Origin: DASUPK01 sp963695805
GTDB taxonomy: Bacteria > Actinomycetota > Thermoleophilia > Solirubrobacterales > 70-9
Reading direction: 5' to 3'
Assembly (NCBI GenBank): GCA_963695805.1
Contig: CAVOHV010000005.1
Span: 310,001 to 374,000, forward strand
Length of the DNA: 64,000 bases
The first letter of the stretch is position 1. The number at the start of each line of letters is the position of its first letter. Below, one piece after another: positions 43,415 through 51,215 of the stretch. The translations under genes and the position numbers were made by a program. Below the pieces are notes generated by a model that saw only the letters and a program-made list of their open reading frames with translations, made no database searches and had not been told where the DNA came from.

Positions 43415-44696
43415 CGTTCAAGCCTGCCTCGCGACGCGCGTCCGCCTCGTTGACGAAGCCGAGGAACTCTGTCAGCAGCACGTCCGCGTCATAGCGGTAG
43501 ATCTGGTGGAAGGGTGCCTCGAATTCGAGCCCGCCTCGCGCCTTGGCCCAGAACCTGATCTCGACATAGACCTGCCCGGGCCGCTCGTCGATCACCCGCG
43601 CGATCTCGAGCGAGTTGTCCTCCCAGGCCTCCTTGAAGGTCACGATGAAGCGCCGCAGACCGTCGTGTCCCTCGTACACGGTCTCCATGTCGGGGAAGAA
43701 CGGTTCGACCCGCCAGACGACCTCCGGATGGGCGTAGGAGATTGCCAACTCGTCGTTCCCTGAATTCAACGCGTTGAAGGCGCCGCGCATCGCCTTCAGC
43801 TGCTCGCTCTCCCCTGAAACCGCTGACGCCAGGACCGTGGCCACGTTCTCGCGGTGGACCTCCTCGTAGGGGGCGAAGTAGTTGATCCAGCCCGCGTCGA
43901 GTGGCTCGGCCATAATTTCTCGCAGCGAGCGCTCCCCCAGCTCCGGGTTCTCCGGCAGGCGGCGAAGGACCTCGATGTACCGCTCGGTCGCCGAGATCAG
44001 GCTCACGGAGTACCCCCCTCCCGCGATTGCCTCGGGGTCCCCGTGATTGGGCAGGATCGACGCCGGCTCGAGCCGCCGGAGCTCGGCCAGGCCCACCAGG
44101 TGCGCGCCGAACGCCTCCGGCTCATCGACGTAGGTGACCGTGTCCTCCATCGTGTCCCCACAGAGAAGGATCCGCCGGTCGGCCAGCCAGAGAACGGTCG
44201 CGTCATCGCTGTGAATGTTCAGGTGGATCAGCTCCACCTCCATATCCCCCACATCGAGCCGGAGTCGATCCGAGTAGGTGCGAGTGGGCAGGATCAGTGG
44301 ATCGATCGGCGGCGGGCCCTCCAGCTCACCTCTCTGGATAGCGGTGGCGTTGCGCCCGAGCAACTCCGCCGTGCGCGCCGAGGAGATCACCTCGCTATCG
44401 CGGAAGACCTCGGTGCCGGCGACGTGATCAAGATGCCAGTGGCTCAGGACCACGGTGAACCTCCGAACGCCTTCCTCCTCCAGGGCCGCCCGCACGAAGC
44501 GCGCGTGGTCAATCGAGGTATGCGTGTCGTAGACCAGAGCGTGATCGCCGGAGACCACCGCATAGCTCGCGATCCCGAGCGCCAGCGCGCCCTCGTCGAC
44601 CCAGTTCGGCCGCTCGGCGAACCGGTAGCCCTCGATCCGGCCGTCGTAGAACGCGTACACCCCCTCGGCCGGGTGAAGCACGCGCGTGTGCTGCAT
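43407..44696 (-). CDS. Metallo-beta-lactamase fold hydrolase fused to a SnoaL-like domain
   Basis: 429 residues. Residues about 1-230 form an MBL domain with metal ligands H86, H88, D90 and H91 in LSHWHLDH, then a further His (IHLNIHSDDATV), GDTMED and LPNHGDP. Residues about 290-425 match the SnoaL/NTF2 fold (LKAMRGAFNALNSGNDELA, PEVVWRVEPFF, YEGHDGLRRFIVTF). The C-terminal part looks like the free SnoaL-like proteins elsewhere in the window. The substrate may be a lactone, thioester or similar. The start overlaps the peroxiredoxin stop (TGATG). Confidence 0.85.
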   Translation of the reverse strand: MQHTRVLHPAEGVYAFYDGRIEGYRFAERPNWVDEGALALGIASYAVVSGDHALVYDTHTSIDHARFVRAALEEEGVRRFTVVLSHWHLDHVAGTEVFRDSEVISSARTAELLGRNATAIQRGELEGPPPIDPLILPTRTYSDRLRLDVGDMEVELIHLNIHSDDATVLWLADRRILLCGDTMEDTVTYVDEPEAFGAHLVGLAELRRLEPASILPNHGDPEAIAGGGYSVSLISATERYIEVLRRLPENPELGERSLREIMAEPLDAGWINYFAPYEEVHRENVATVLASAVSGESEQLKAMRGAFNALNSGNDELAISYAHPEVVWRVEPFFPDMETVYEGHDGLRRFIVTFKEAWEDNSLEIARVIDERPGQVYVEIRFWAKARGGLEFEAPFHQIYRYDADVLLTEFLGFVNEADARREAGLNDG

Positions 44697-45148
44697 CAGG
44701 CCGCGAGGGCGTCGAAGATCAGGTTGGCGCCGGGAATCTCGAGCGGGGTCGGCGAGGCGTGCGACCAGCGCACGATCCCCGCCTCGTCGACCAGGACCAG
44801 CGAGCGGTTGCCGTGGTCGACCTGCTCGATCCAGGCGCCGTAGGTGCGCGAGACCTCCCCCTTTGGGTTGAAGTCGGCGAGCAGTGTCATGGTCAGGTTG
44901 CGGTGCTTGCGGAAGGCGTGGTGGCAGAACGTGGAGTCGACGCTGATTCCGACGAGGCTGGCGTTCTGGGCCTCGATCTCGCCCAGCACCTCCTGATAGA
45001 GGCTGAGCTGATCCGAGCAGACCGGACTGAAGTCAAGTGGATAGAAGACCAGCACGAGCCTCCGCCCGGCGAAGTCCGCGAGCGAAATCTGGTTGCCGTC
45101 GTGGTCCGGGAGATAGAAGTCCGGCGCTTTCGAGCCCGCCTCGATCAC
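44696..45148 (-). CDS. Peroxiredoxin (AhpC/TSA, AhpE- or BCP-like)
   Basis: 150 residues. APDFYLPDHDGNQISL, peroxidatic Cys in VFYPLDFSPVCSDQ, and Arg in VSRTYGAW. The PxxFSPVC form is typical of AhpE/BCP types. A second Cys (STFCHHAF) is about 30 residues on and may resolve. It reduces peroxides with thiols. It forms a tight overlapping trio with the MBL-SnoaL and DsbA-like genes, inserted between rpsO and pnp. Confidence 0.9.
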   Translation of the reverse strand: MIEAGSKAPDFYLPDHDGNQISLADFAGRRLVLVFYPLDFSPVCSDQLSLYQEVLGEIEAQNASLVGISVDSTFCHHAFRKHRNLTMTLLADFNPKGEVSRTYGAWIEQVDHGNRSLVLVDEAGIVRWSHASPTPLEIPGANLIFDALAA

Positions 45149-45161
45149 CGCGGTCCCGTGG

Positions 45162-45431
45162 TCAGCGACGCAGACCCAGCTCGCCGACCAGGGAGCGGTA
45201 GCGCTCCAGGTCGTTGCGCTCCAGGTACCGGAGGAGGCGCCGGCGCTTGCCGACCATCTTCAGCAGGCCGCGACGGGAGTGGTGATCCTTGGTGTGCGTT
45301 CGCAGATGCTCGGTGAGCTCGTTGATCCGCTCGGTGAGCATCGCAACCTGCACCTCGGCGGATCCGGTGTCCTCGCCCGACCGGCCGTACTTGCCGATCA
45401 GCTCCTGCTTTCTGTCCTTGGTCAGCGGCAT
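45162..45431 (-). CDS. rpsO: 30S ribosomal protein S15
   Basis: 89 residues from ATG 45429-45431, the exact usual S15 length. MPLTKDRKQELIGKYG, DTGSAEVQVAMLTERINELT and HHSRRGLLKMVGKRRRLL are diagnostic. S15 binds 16S rRNA helix junction 20-22 and nucleates the platform. It follows ribF by 19 bp. Confidence 0.98.
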   Translation of the reverse strand: MPLTKDRKQELIGKYGRSGEDTGSAEVQVAMLTERINELTEHLRTHTKDHHSRRGLLKMVGKRRRLLRYLERNDLERYRSLVGELGLRR

Positions 45432-45450
45432 CGGCGGAACAGGGTAGCGA

Positions 45451-46344
45451 TTAGTCGCCGCCCCGCTCGTACTTGGCGGCGATCTCCCTGGCTTCCGCGA
45501 CGTCGCGCTGCATCTGAGCGACCAGGTCCTCGGCGCTCGGAAAACGCTTCTCGCCGCGCAGCCGGTTGACGAAGGCGACCCGCAGGTTCTGCCCATAGAG
45601 ATCGCCGTCGAAGTCGATCAGGAACGACTCGATCAGCAGTCCCCTGCCCGTGTCGAAGGTGGGCCGGATGCCTACATTGACCGCGGCCGGGTGGCCGTTG
45701 GCGAAGGCGGCGTAGACGCCGTGTCCCGGCACCACCAGGTGGTCGTCGGGGACCAGGTTCGCGGTGGGGAAGCCGAGCTCGCGTCCGCGGCGATCGCCTT
45801 CGACCACCTTCCCCTCGACCATGAATGGAGCCCCGAGGCAGCGCATGGCCGCCTCGACCTCCCCCGCCGCGACCAGGCCACGGACTCGACTGGAGGAGAC
45901 GGTCTCGCCGTCCACCTCGACCAGGGGGACGATGCGGGTCTCGAACTCCCCGCGCTCGGCGAGCATCTGCGGCGTTCCCTTCGCCTTCGCGCCGAAGCGG
46001 AAATTCTCGCCGACCGAGACCTTCTTGGCACCGAGCTGCTCGACCAGGATCCGGGAGATGAACTCCTCGGCCGGGATCTTCATGAACTCCCTGTCGAAGG
46101 AAATCACGACGAGCTCATCGACTCCGAGCCCGTCGATCACGTCCCGCTTCACGTCGAAGGGCATGATCAGCTTGGGCGCCGCGTCCGGGTTGATCACCGA
46201 GAGCGGATGGGGGTCGAAGGTGAGGACGGTGTCCGCCTCGTCGATCACGGCCTGGTGGCCCTTGTGGACGCCGTCGAAGACGCCGATCGCCACGTGCCGG
46301 TCGCGCGGCTCGGCGTCGGGGAGCTTTGTCACCTGGATCGTCAA
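45451..46344 (-). CDS. ribF: Bifunctional riboflavin kinase/FAD synthetase
   Basis: 297 residues. N-terminal FAD synthetase with GVFDGVHKGHQ and SVGENFRFGAKAKG; C-terminal flavokinase with ELGFPTANL, VYAAF and NVGIRPTF. It converts riboflavin to FMN and FAD. TTG 46342-46344 is the start: GAGGTGG lies 7 bases upstream, and TTG overlaps a TGA (46341-46343) that ends a truB-like frame. The operon upstream (truB) is displaced by the 8-kb island, which may give ribF-rpsO a new promoter. Confidence 0.95.
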   Translation of the reverse strand: MTIQVTKLPDAEPRDRHVAIGVFDGVHKGHQAVIDEADTVLTFDPHPLSVINPDAAPKLIMPFDVKRDVIDGLGVDELVVISFDREFMKIPAEEFISRILVEQLGAKKVSVGENFRFGAKAKGTPQMLAERGEFETRIVPLVEVDGETVSSSRVRGLVAAGEVEAAMRCLGAPFMVEGKVVEGDRRGRELGFPTANLVPDDHLVVPGHGVYAAFANGHPAAVNVGIRPTFDTGRGLLIESFLIDFDGDLYGQNLRVAFVNRLRGEKRFPSAEDLVAQMQRDVAEAREIAAKYERGGD

Positions 46345-46353
46345 GTCAGGACC

Positions 46354-46380
46354 ACCTCGGGCTGCAGATTCTCTCCATCT
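46354..46380. repeat. Left 27-bp direct repeat (att-like) before ribF
   Basis: These 27 bp (plus strand begins acctcgggctgcag, ends ctctccatct) are identical to 54534-54560. On the minus strand this copy reads in frame as GENLQPE, then VVLT and a stop that overlaps the ribF start. It is interpreted as the ancestral 3' end of truB left at the ribF side after integration. Confidence 0.9.
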
Positions 46381-46460
46381 GGTCGCCAAGGCTTCAGAAA
46401 GCGAAGTCTTGCGTAGCTATGCGATTTCACGGTCGCCTCGGGTCGTCTCGGGTCGCTGGA

Positions 46461-46489
46461 AACTGGCACAACTGGCACGCAACTGGCAC
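46461..46489. repeat. Three aactggcac repeats near the left island end
   Basis: aactggcac occurs at 46461-46469, 46470-46478 and 46481-46489, about 80 bp inside the left 27-bp repeat. Short iterated sites next to an att core resemble arm-type binding sites of tyrosine integrases. No gene lies in 46381-46683. Confidence 0.6.
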
Positions 46490-46594
46490 GCAGCGGACCC
46501 CCGGAACGAACCGATCCGCTCTGCCGCGAGCAACATGCAGATGCCCACGCGGCCCCAGCGAGCACGGCCGAGATGGAATCTCCGGCCTCGAGAA

Positions 46595-46620
46595 CCGCTG
46601 CTTTGCATGCAAAGCAGCGG
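46595..46620. repeat. Perfect 26-bp palindrome
   Basis: ccgctgctttgca at 46595-46607 is exactly inverted at 46608-46620. The core gctgcttt/aaagcagc also forms the hairpins at 51194-51215 and, in weaker form, 50567-50587. It may be an operator, a recombination site or a bidirectional terminator for the small gene at 46684. Confidence 0.75.
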
Positions 46621-46683
46621 TCGGTCACCCTCCGCCTGGCTACGGCATCGAGCCGCTTCTTGCGCTTCGATGAGGACGAACGT

Positions 46684-46884
46684 CTAGCTGAGTGCTAGCG
46701 CCTCGTGCGCAAGGCGGCGTTGCACGGAGCGCTCCTGCCCCGACCAGGCGATCAGCCAAAGCGCCGACTTCTGCTGATCGCGAAGCCTGGTCTTGTTGAT
46801 GTAGTCCTCGATCTGATCGAACGGGGAACCAACCGTGAGCATCATCTGGACGTGCTCTTCGGCGAGCGTCTTGCTGGGGAGCAT
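46684..46884 (-). CDS. Small protein of unknown function (island)
   Basis: 66 residues, MLPSKTLAEEHVQMMLTVGS at the start and IAWSGQERSVQRRLAHEA near the end. A GAGAGGGG ribosome-binding site lies about 7 bases before ATG 46884, and composition is protein-like, so I consider it real. No family recognised. Its 3' end shares about 36 bp with a scar at 7822-7861 near the GGDEF gene. Confidence 0.6.
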   Translation of the reverse strand: MLPSKTLAEEHVQMMLTVGSPFDQIEDYINKTRLRDQQKSALWLIAWSGQERSVQRRLAHEALALS

Positions 46885-47915
46885 GGTTGCCCCTCTCGTG
46901 TTGGTGCAGCTATAGCCCCTCGACCTCGCGCCCCGCTGTGTCTGTGTGGGAATCGCTGTCTGTGGCCCTAGTGGGGCTACACCTAGCAGCTCCGGGTCCG
47001 GTTCGGGTAGAGGGCGGCAGAAAAAGGCCGCACAGAGGGGGCTAGAGCAGGCCCGCGCCCATGCGAGCAGATAGCCGCTTTGGACGAGTAGCGACGCTTC
47101 CTGACCGCCGTGTCAACCGGTGCAGAGCGATCAGGAACGACGAGGGGAAAGCAGCAGCCCAGGGAGCTAGCCCACAACACAACTGAGCCGATTGCATCCC
47201 TCGTTACGCAATGCAATGAACAAGCGCCACGAACCACGACGGCTGAACTCCCCGAGCCGATGACAACAGACTCACATCCCAAAGCAGACTGTCCACGTTC
47301 AACCACTCACTACGGGGACTAGAGGCGTCCCTCACTCACCCCTGGATCAGGCACGCCCAGGCAAGCGGATCCCTTCGCTGCGCTCTGTCTTGTGGCAAGC
47401 CAACCGAGAGGCGAGTGCAGTTGTCTTGCGACCACCAAACACATTCTCAGCCGCGAGCGGAAGAAAGGCCGCGGAGTCCATCCCTCGCGTGCACGCACAT
47501 GCGAGCCGCACCTTGCCGCCTCGACCAGCAGGGCAGACGTTCTCTTCGAGCTGCGCCTGCGCCCAGCCAGCGCAGATGAACTAGATCTAGGGCACGCTCA
47601 GATTCAGCATAGGCAAGCCATTCCTGGACCCTGCGTGCCAGTCTCGTGCTAGTCAGCAGGGACCCACCCTACCCCCCTCCCCCTCCCCCCTCCCCCCGAT
47701 CCCCATCCCCAGGCGAGACCCATGCCTAGCTCGAGGCAAGGCGAGAGAAAGGGGCAGAGCCAAAACCTCGCGCGTGATTCCGCCGGCCCCTGGACCCCTC
47801 CCAGCCCCTCGCGGAAATATGTGAACCCGTAGATCTTGTGACTCCCTCCAATCGACTCGCGGTAGCACGATCCGAGCCTGATCTCATCCCCCGCTGACAT
47901 CAAACTGACAGCGAA
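46885..47915. other. 1-kb island stretch without a convincing gene
   Basis: Open frames here (for example plus-strand 47110-47322 and 47390-47652) have unlikely composition and no good ribosome-binding sites. The stretch holds the second block of the repeat shared with 7771-7792 (47013-47034), a less GC-rich patch near 47150-47300, and a C-rich tract at 47663-47710. Otherwise nothing recognised. Confidence 0.5.
47663..47710. repeat. C-rich tract, G-quadruplex-forming on the minus strand
   Basis: At least six runs of three to seven C occur within 48 bp, separated by one or two T, A or AT/GAT bases. The minus strand therefore has more than four G-runs with very short loops, a strong quadruplex pattern. 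It lies about 200 bp upstream of the RHH gene. Confidence 0.75.
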
Positions 47916-48182
47916 ATGACAGCGCACGGCCATCTCCACGTCACTGTGCCCAAGCCGCTGCTCCACTACTTGGCGACCGAGACGAAGCGCACGGACAAGT
48001 CGAAGCGCGCGCTCGTCGCAGAGATTCTCCGCGCTCACTTCGAGCCTCCCCTCCAAAGCGACGCTCCGCCCGCGCGCGAACCCAGGCTCGAGGACGTACC
48101 GAGCCGGGAGGAGTTCGAGCAGCTTCGGGCCGATGTGGACAAGCTCCTGCGGCTGGCCGAGCGCGCCGACGCCCCGATCTGA
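47916..48182 (+). CDS. Ribbon-helix-helix (CopG-like) DNA-binding protein
   Basis: 88 residues. The N-terminal HLHVTVPKPLLHYLATETK then SKRALVAEILRAHFE fits the beta-strand, helix, helix of RHH regulators. A charged C-terminal helix (SREEFEQLRADVDKLLRLAE) follows. RHH proteins act as repressors, antitoxins or relaxosome/integration accessory factors; no toxin is adjacent. Start ATG 47916 lies in short tgacagcg repeats that could be its own operator. Confidence 0.65.
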   Translation: MTAHGHLHVTVPKPLLHYLATETKRTDKSKRALVAEILRAHFEPPLQSDAPPAREPRLEDVPSREEFEQLRADVDKLLRLAERADAPI

Positions 48183-48342
48183 CCGCCGGCGACGCGCGCT
48201 AATCCGGCTGGCCGAGAACTCCGGCGGACGGTGCCCACCTAGAGACCGGAGTCGGCCCCGGTGAGCACCAGCAGGAGGTCGACCCGACTACTCAGGCTTG
48301 GCTCAGTGCTGCGATGCCGGATCAGAACAAGGACGTTTTCTC

Positions 48343-48747
48343 TTGAGCGGCTATGACAAGTGGCCGGTGAGCCTCGACGCGCGGATCAAGGAGGAGATCG
48401 TCAGGGAGAAGCTGCGGCCGATCGAGGTCTGGGAGAAGGTCTGCGCCGGCACCCTCGACGGACTCGACCCGATCCCGATTCCCCGTCGATCCTTCTATTA
48501 CCGCTGGGAACGTGCTCAGCATCACTTGGCGAGAGCCGGGGAGGAGCCGCAGTTTCCGAGGCTGATCCATCGCCTCATGGCTCAGATGGTCGACGGCTGG
48601 GAGGACCTCGGTCCCGAGCAACTTGCCGAAGCGATCCGGGAGCGGTTCGGTGAGGAGTGGAGCGCCGCTCAGGCATCGGAGGTCCTCGACGCGATCGTCG
48701 CCCACCGCAACAGCACGGGTCCCGTTCCGGTGGGGAGGGAAGCGTGA
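48343..48747 (+). CDS. Island protein of unknown function
   Basis: 134 residues from TTG 48343 (MSGYDKWPVSLDARIKEEIV), with AAGGAC about 10 bases upstream. Helical and charged throughout (REKLRPIEVWEKVCAGTL; SFYYRWERAQHHL; AEAIRERFGEEWSAAQASEV). The IEVWEKV...RSFYYRW pattern could be a helix-turn-helix, as in small phage packaging or regulatory proteins, but I cannot assign it. Its stop overlaps the GTG of the next frame (GTGA). Confidence 0.6.
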   Translation: MSGYDKWPVSLDARIKEEIVREKLRPIEVWEKVCAGTLDGLDPIPIPRRSFYYRWERAQHHLARAGEEPQFPRLIHRLMAQMVDGWEDLGPEQLAEAIRERFGEEWSAAQASEVLDAIVAHRNSTGPVPVGREA

Positions 48748-49132
48748 GCGACTGGCGATCCGGATCGGCTTCGGATACGCGGAGGAGATTCCGGCTCAGG
48801 CGACTAGCGAGGATCCCACGGAGGAGGACGCCGAACAGCTAGAGCAGGTTCCAGAGGCTGAGGAGTCCCGACCGCAGCTCGGAACGTTGGACAGCCTCGT
48901 CGGCAGAGAGCCGACCGAGGAAGAGATCCAGCGGCGCCAGGTCGAAGGGATGTGGGATGCGCTCGAGGACGGTTCGGCGGTCAATGAGGTCGCGGAGGCT
49001 CACGCCACATACGACAGATGGATCGGCCAACTGGTGGCGGCGAATCCTGGGATCGACAACCCTAAGGCGATCGAAGAGATGGGTCCCATCCTCGAGGGGA
49101 TCGCTGAGGTCTACGGGCCTCAACTCGCATAG
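48744..49132 (+). CDS. Island acidic protein, apparently frameshifted near its N-terminus
   Basis: GTG 48744 overlaps the previous stop and reads MSDWRSGSASDT before losing coding character. From about 48776 a neighbouring frame encodes a clearly protein-like acidic helical sequence (EEIPAQATSEDPTEEDAEQL, EEIQRRQVEGMWDALED, DRWIGQLVAANPGID) to the TAG at 49130-49132. That frame has no good start of its own. A one-base indel near 48775 or a -1 shift would join them into about 129 residues. Family unknown. Confidence 0.5.
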
Positions 49133-49170
49133 GAGCCTGTGGTGATCGAGCAGGCTTTCCAGAGCATCGG

Positions 49171-49200
49171 CGGTTCGGAGCGGTTCGGAGCGGTTCGAGG
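49171..49200. repeat. Three tandem 10-bp units
   Basis: cggttcggag is repeated at 49171-49180 and 49181-49190, with a variant (cggttcgagg) at 49191-49200. It lies in the non-coding gap between convergent island genes. Confidence 0.7.
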
Positions 49201-49274
49201 CGACTGAGGCCGAGAAGCGATGGGCAGCAGCGATCCCGCGGAAACCGCCGGATGCGTTCTCCCGATAGCTCCCG

Positions 49275-49550
49275 CTAGAACTCTTTGACGCTCGCCCAGG
49301 CCGTGACGCAGAAGGCGAATACCGCCATTCCGCCGGCGACATAGAGGTCGGGGCCCAGCGAGATCGTCCAGTTCCAAAAGGCGACCTCCTGCGCGTAGGC
49401 GAAGCCGAAGACCACCACGGCCGCGAGGAGTCCGTTGCCGACCACATAGCCCACGGCCCAGGCAACGTCGAGTACCCGTTCGAGAAGGTTCGTCCGTATC
49501 TCAGGTCCTACTCCGACAGCCCAGCGGCGGGCTAGGCCAACGCCTCGCAC
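49275..49550 (-). CDS. Small membrane protein (island)
   Basis: Up to 91 residues with two hydrophobic helices (VAWAVGYVVGNGLLAAVVVF and LYVAGGMAVFAFCVTAWASV). GTG 49550 overlaps the end of the upstream secreted-protein gene by 19 bp. No family recognised. It may be coexpressed with the secreted protein. Confidence 0.5.
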   Translation of the reverse strand: MRGVGLARRWAVGVGPEIRTNLLERVLDVAWAVGYVVGNGLLAAVVVFGFAYAQEVAFWNWTISLGPDLYVAGGMAVFAFCVTAWASVKEF

Positions 49551-50026
49551 AACACTTGCTCGCCCAAGAGCGTCTGACTGTGCTTACGGCCCCCGGCGAA
49601 GAAGAGGATGTTGAAGTCCGCGTCGAAGACCACTCTGCCGACGTCTTGGACGACGACACCGGTGCCCGGTCGGTTCATGATCTCCTGGTTTCCGGTGATC
49701 GTGGCCGTCCCCGTCAGCAGGTCATCCGTTTCCGTGAAGTGACCGTGCTCATGCAGGGTGAGGCCGGTAACCGAGTTGGTGTCGTTCGAGTGATGCTCCC
49801 AGTGAATGATGATGCGGATCGGAGTGCCCTCCGAGTCGAAGTAGGTCGCCGCCTTAGCGTTGAAGAAGTCCGTGAACTGGTCCTGGAACCCGTCGCATTG
49901 GATGAAGTCGCTGAAGGTGAAGGAAACGGACTCCCGGACGGGCGGCTGCGCCGACGCGGCGGACGGAATAGCGAGCAGCAGCGTGGCAGTCACCCCTGCG
50001 ATCGCGAGGCGAATCCTTGGTTTCAT
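49532..50026 (-). CDS. Secreted protein of unknown function (island)
   Basis: 164 residues with a clear Sec signal peptide (MKPRIRLAIAGVTATLLLAI, cleavage after ASA near residue 26). The mature part is beta-rich and has HWEHHSNDTNS, LHEHGHFTETDDLLTGTAT and VVQDVGRVVFDADFNI. Several His suggest a possible metal site, but no motif is diagnostic. A ribosome-binding site (AAGGAG) precedes ATG 50026. Confidence 0.75.
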   Translation of the reverse strand: MKPRIRLAIAGVTATLLLAIPSAASAQPPVRESVSFTFSDFIQCDGFQDQFTDFFNAKAATYFDSEGTPIRIIIHWEHHSNDTNSVTGLTLHEHGHFTETDDLLTGTATITGNQEIMNRPGTGVVVQDVGRVVFDADFNILFFAGGRKHSQTLLGEQVLCEALA

Positions 50027-50136
50027 GAGGAACTCCTTTTCCCCACCACAGCCGGCTGGGTCGCCCCAACCTATCCGAGGGGAGAGTGCCAGCGCAAGAC
50101 TGCCCCCTCAGAAGGCCGCGGGCGAATGACCCTGGC

Positions 50137-50538
50137 CTACTCCGACAGCCCGGCGGCCTCGAGGGCCTCGCTGTTCGTCTGATAGACGCGGTGTCGCGTG
50201 ATCTTTCCCTCTCGCACGGTGATGACCCAGGAGCACGGCGAATCCGTCTCGATCTCGCTGGCCTTGCCCCGGATCGAGCAATGTCCGAAGACCACTACCT
50301 CGTCACCTGTTGTCGTGATCTCCCCAGCCACTGGGCGTACCTCATCCCACACCTCGTCAGCTTCCTCGAAGTACTGACGCACTCCTTGATGGCCGCGATA
50401 GCCGCCGGTCTCGACACGAGTGCCGGTGAGAGGCTCAAACTTGATGTCCGAGTCGTAAAGCTCCAAGAGGGCGTCGAGGTCTCCGCGTCCTATCGCGTCG
50501 AAGCTCTCGCGCACGATCTCGACGTTCTTCTTCGACAT
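50137..50538 (-). CDS. SnoaL-like/NTF2-fold protein (island copy 1)
   Basis: 133 residues from ATG 50536-50538. Begins MSKKNVEIVRESFDAIGRGD, has KFEPLTGTRVETGGYRGHQG and VVVFGHCSIRGKAS, and ends SEALEAAGLSE, the same tail as the copies at 51215 and 51608. The upstream 50 bp is a copy of a module repeated in the island. Function unknown. Confidence 0.8.
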   Translation of the reverse strand: MSKKNVEIVRESFDAIGRGDLDALLELYDSDIKFEPLTGTRVETGGYRGHQGVRQYFEEADEVWDEVRPVAGEITTTGDEVVVFGHCSIRGKASEIETDSPCSWVITVREGKITRHRVYQTNSEALEAAGLSE

Positions 50539-50590
50539 CGCCCACGCAGTATCTCGCTGAAGGGTGCTGCTTTTCGTCCAAAGCAACAGT
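50535..50590 (-). repeat. Repeated upstream module, copy B, with hairpin
   Basis: The minus strand matches copy A (51158-51215) over about 50 bp: a gctgcttt-type hairpin, then a cagcaccc stretch, then gagatactgcgt. In this copy the module ends in gcgATGtcg, the start of the SnoaL-like gene at 50538; in copy A the same place reads gcgatatcg. Confidence 0.7.
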
Positions 50591-50646
50591 CACCGCCTCG
50601 ATGACGGGGCTGATCCCCGGTCGGCGCAGGCGGCGGGTGAGCGAGA

Positions 50647-51099
50647 CTAGTGCTGAGCCTGAGGCCGCTCGGCGCTGCGCAGCCGCTCGGCGAGGCCCTG
50701 CATCATCCGGACAGCGACCGTCGGGACGTCGTGGACCAGCGATGAGAACTCCCGTGAGCCGAGCACGAGCAGGTGCACGTCGGTCTCGGCAGTAACCGTG
50801 GCCGAGCGTGGTCCCTGATCGAGCAAGGACATCTCACCGAAGAACGAGCCCGGACCAAGCACTGCGCTGCCCTTCCCGCGCATCGTCGCCTTCGCCTTTC
50901 CGTCCGCGATCACGAAGCACTCCCGTCCAGGATCACCCTGGCGCACGATCACCTTGCCCTTCGGTGCGTTGACCTCATCGACGAGCGAAGCGATCCGAGC
51001 GAGCTCGCGCTTGTTGCAGGTAGAGAACAGGCGGACGTTTCCGAGCAGCTCCACCTTCGAGTTCTTGCCTCTCTTGGATCGGCGGGCGCGGCGAGCCAC
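50647..51099 (-). CDS. Cyclic-nucleotide-binding domain protein (island)
   Basis: 150 residues: a basic N-terminus (RRARRSKRGKNSK), then a single CRP-type cNMP-binding domain (LFSTCNKRELARIASLVDEV, VIVRQGDPGRECFVIADGKA, GPGSFFGEMSLLDQGPRSAT, the phosphate-binding cassette). There is no helix-turn-helix or other output domain. It may be a nucleotide-sensing adaptor. Confidence 0.85.
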   Translation of the reverse strand: MARRARRSKRGKNSKVELLGNVRLFSTCNKRELARIASLVDEVNAPKGKVIVRQGDPGRECFVIADGKAKATMRGKGSAVLGPGSFFGEMSLLDQGPRSATVTAETDVHLLVLGSREFSSLVHDVPTVAVRMMQGLAERLRSAERPQAQH

Positions 51100-51157
51100 G
51101 GCGCGAGTATCGCACGGTGGAGTGAAGCGGGTGCGCGAGTAACCCCTCTGCGTTTTC

Positions 51158-51215
51158 CTGCGATATCGCTTACGCAGTATCTCTCAGACGGGTGCTGCTT
51201 TTCGTTCAAAGCAGC
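51158..51215 (-). repeat. Repeated upstream module, copy A, with hairpin
   Basis: gctgcttt at 51194-51201 pairs with aaagcagc at 51208-51215, ending at the stop codon of the SnoaL-like gene. On the minus strand the module continues to gagatactgcgtaagcgat, then cctgcg-type pairing (ctgcgt/acgcag). The position equal to the SnoaL start in copy B is mutated (ATA), so this copy looks like the remains of a deleted gene's upstream region. Confidence 0.65.

Noticed and set aside
47110..47652. Plus-strand ORFs in the island gap
   Set aside because: No ribosome-binding sites, odd composition and overlapping frames; not supported as genes.
50535..51215. Integron attC sites
   Set aside because: The hairpins are imperfect palindromes between single genes, but lack the GTTRRRY-type core and no integron integrase is present; kept only as repeated modules.
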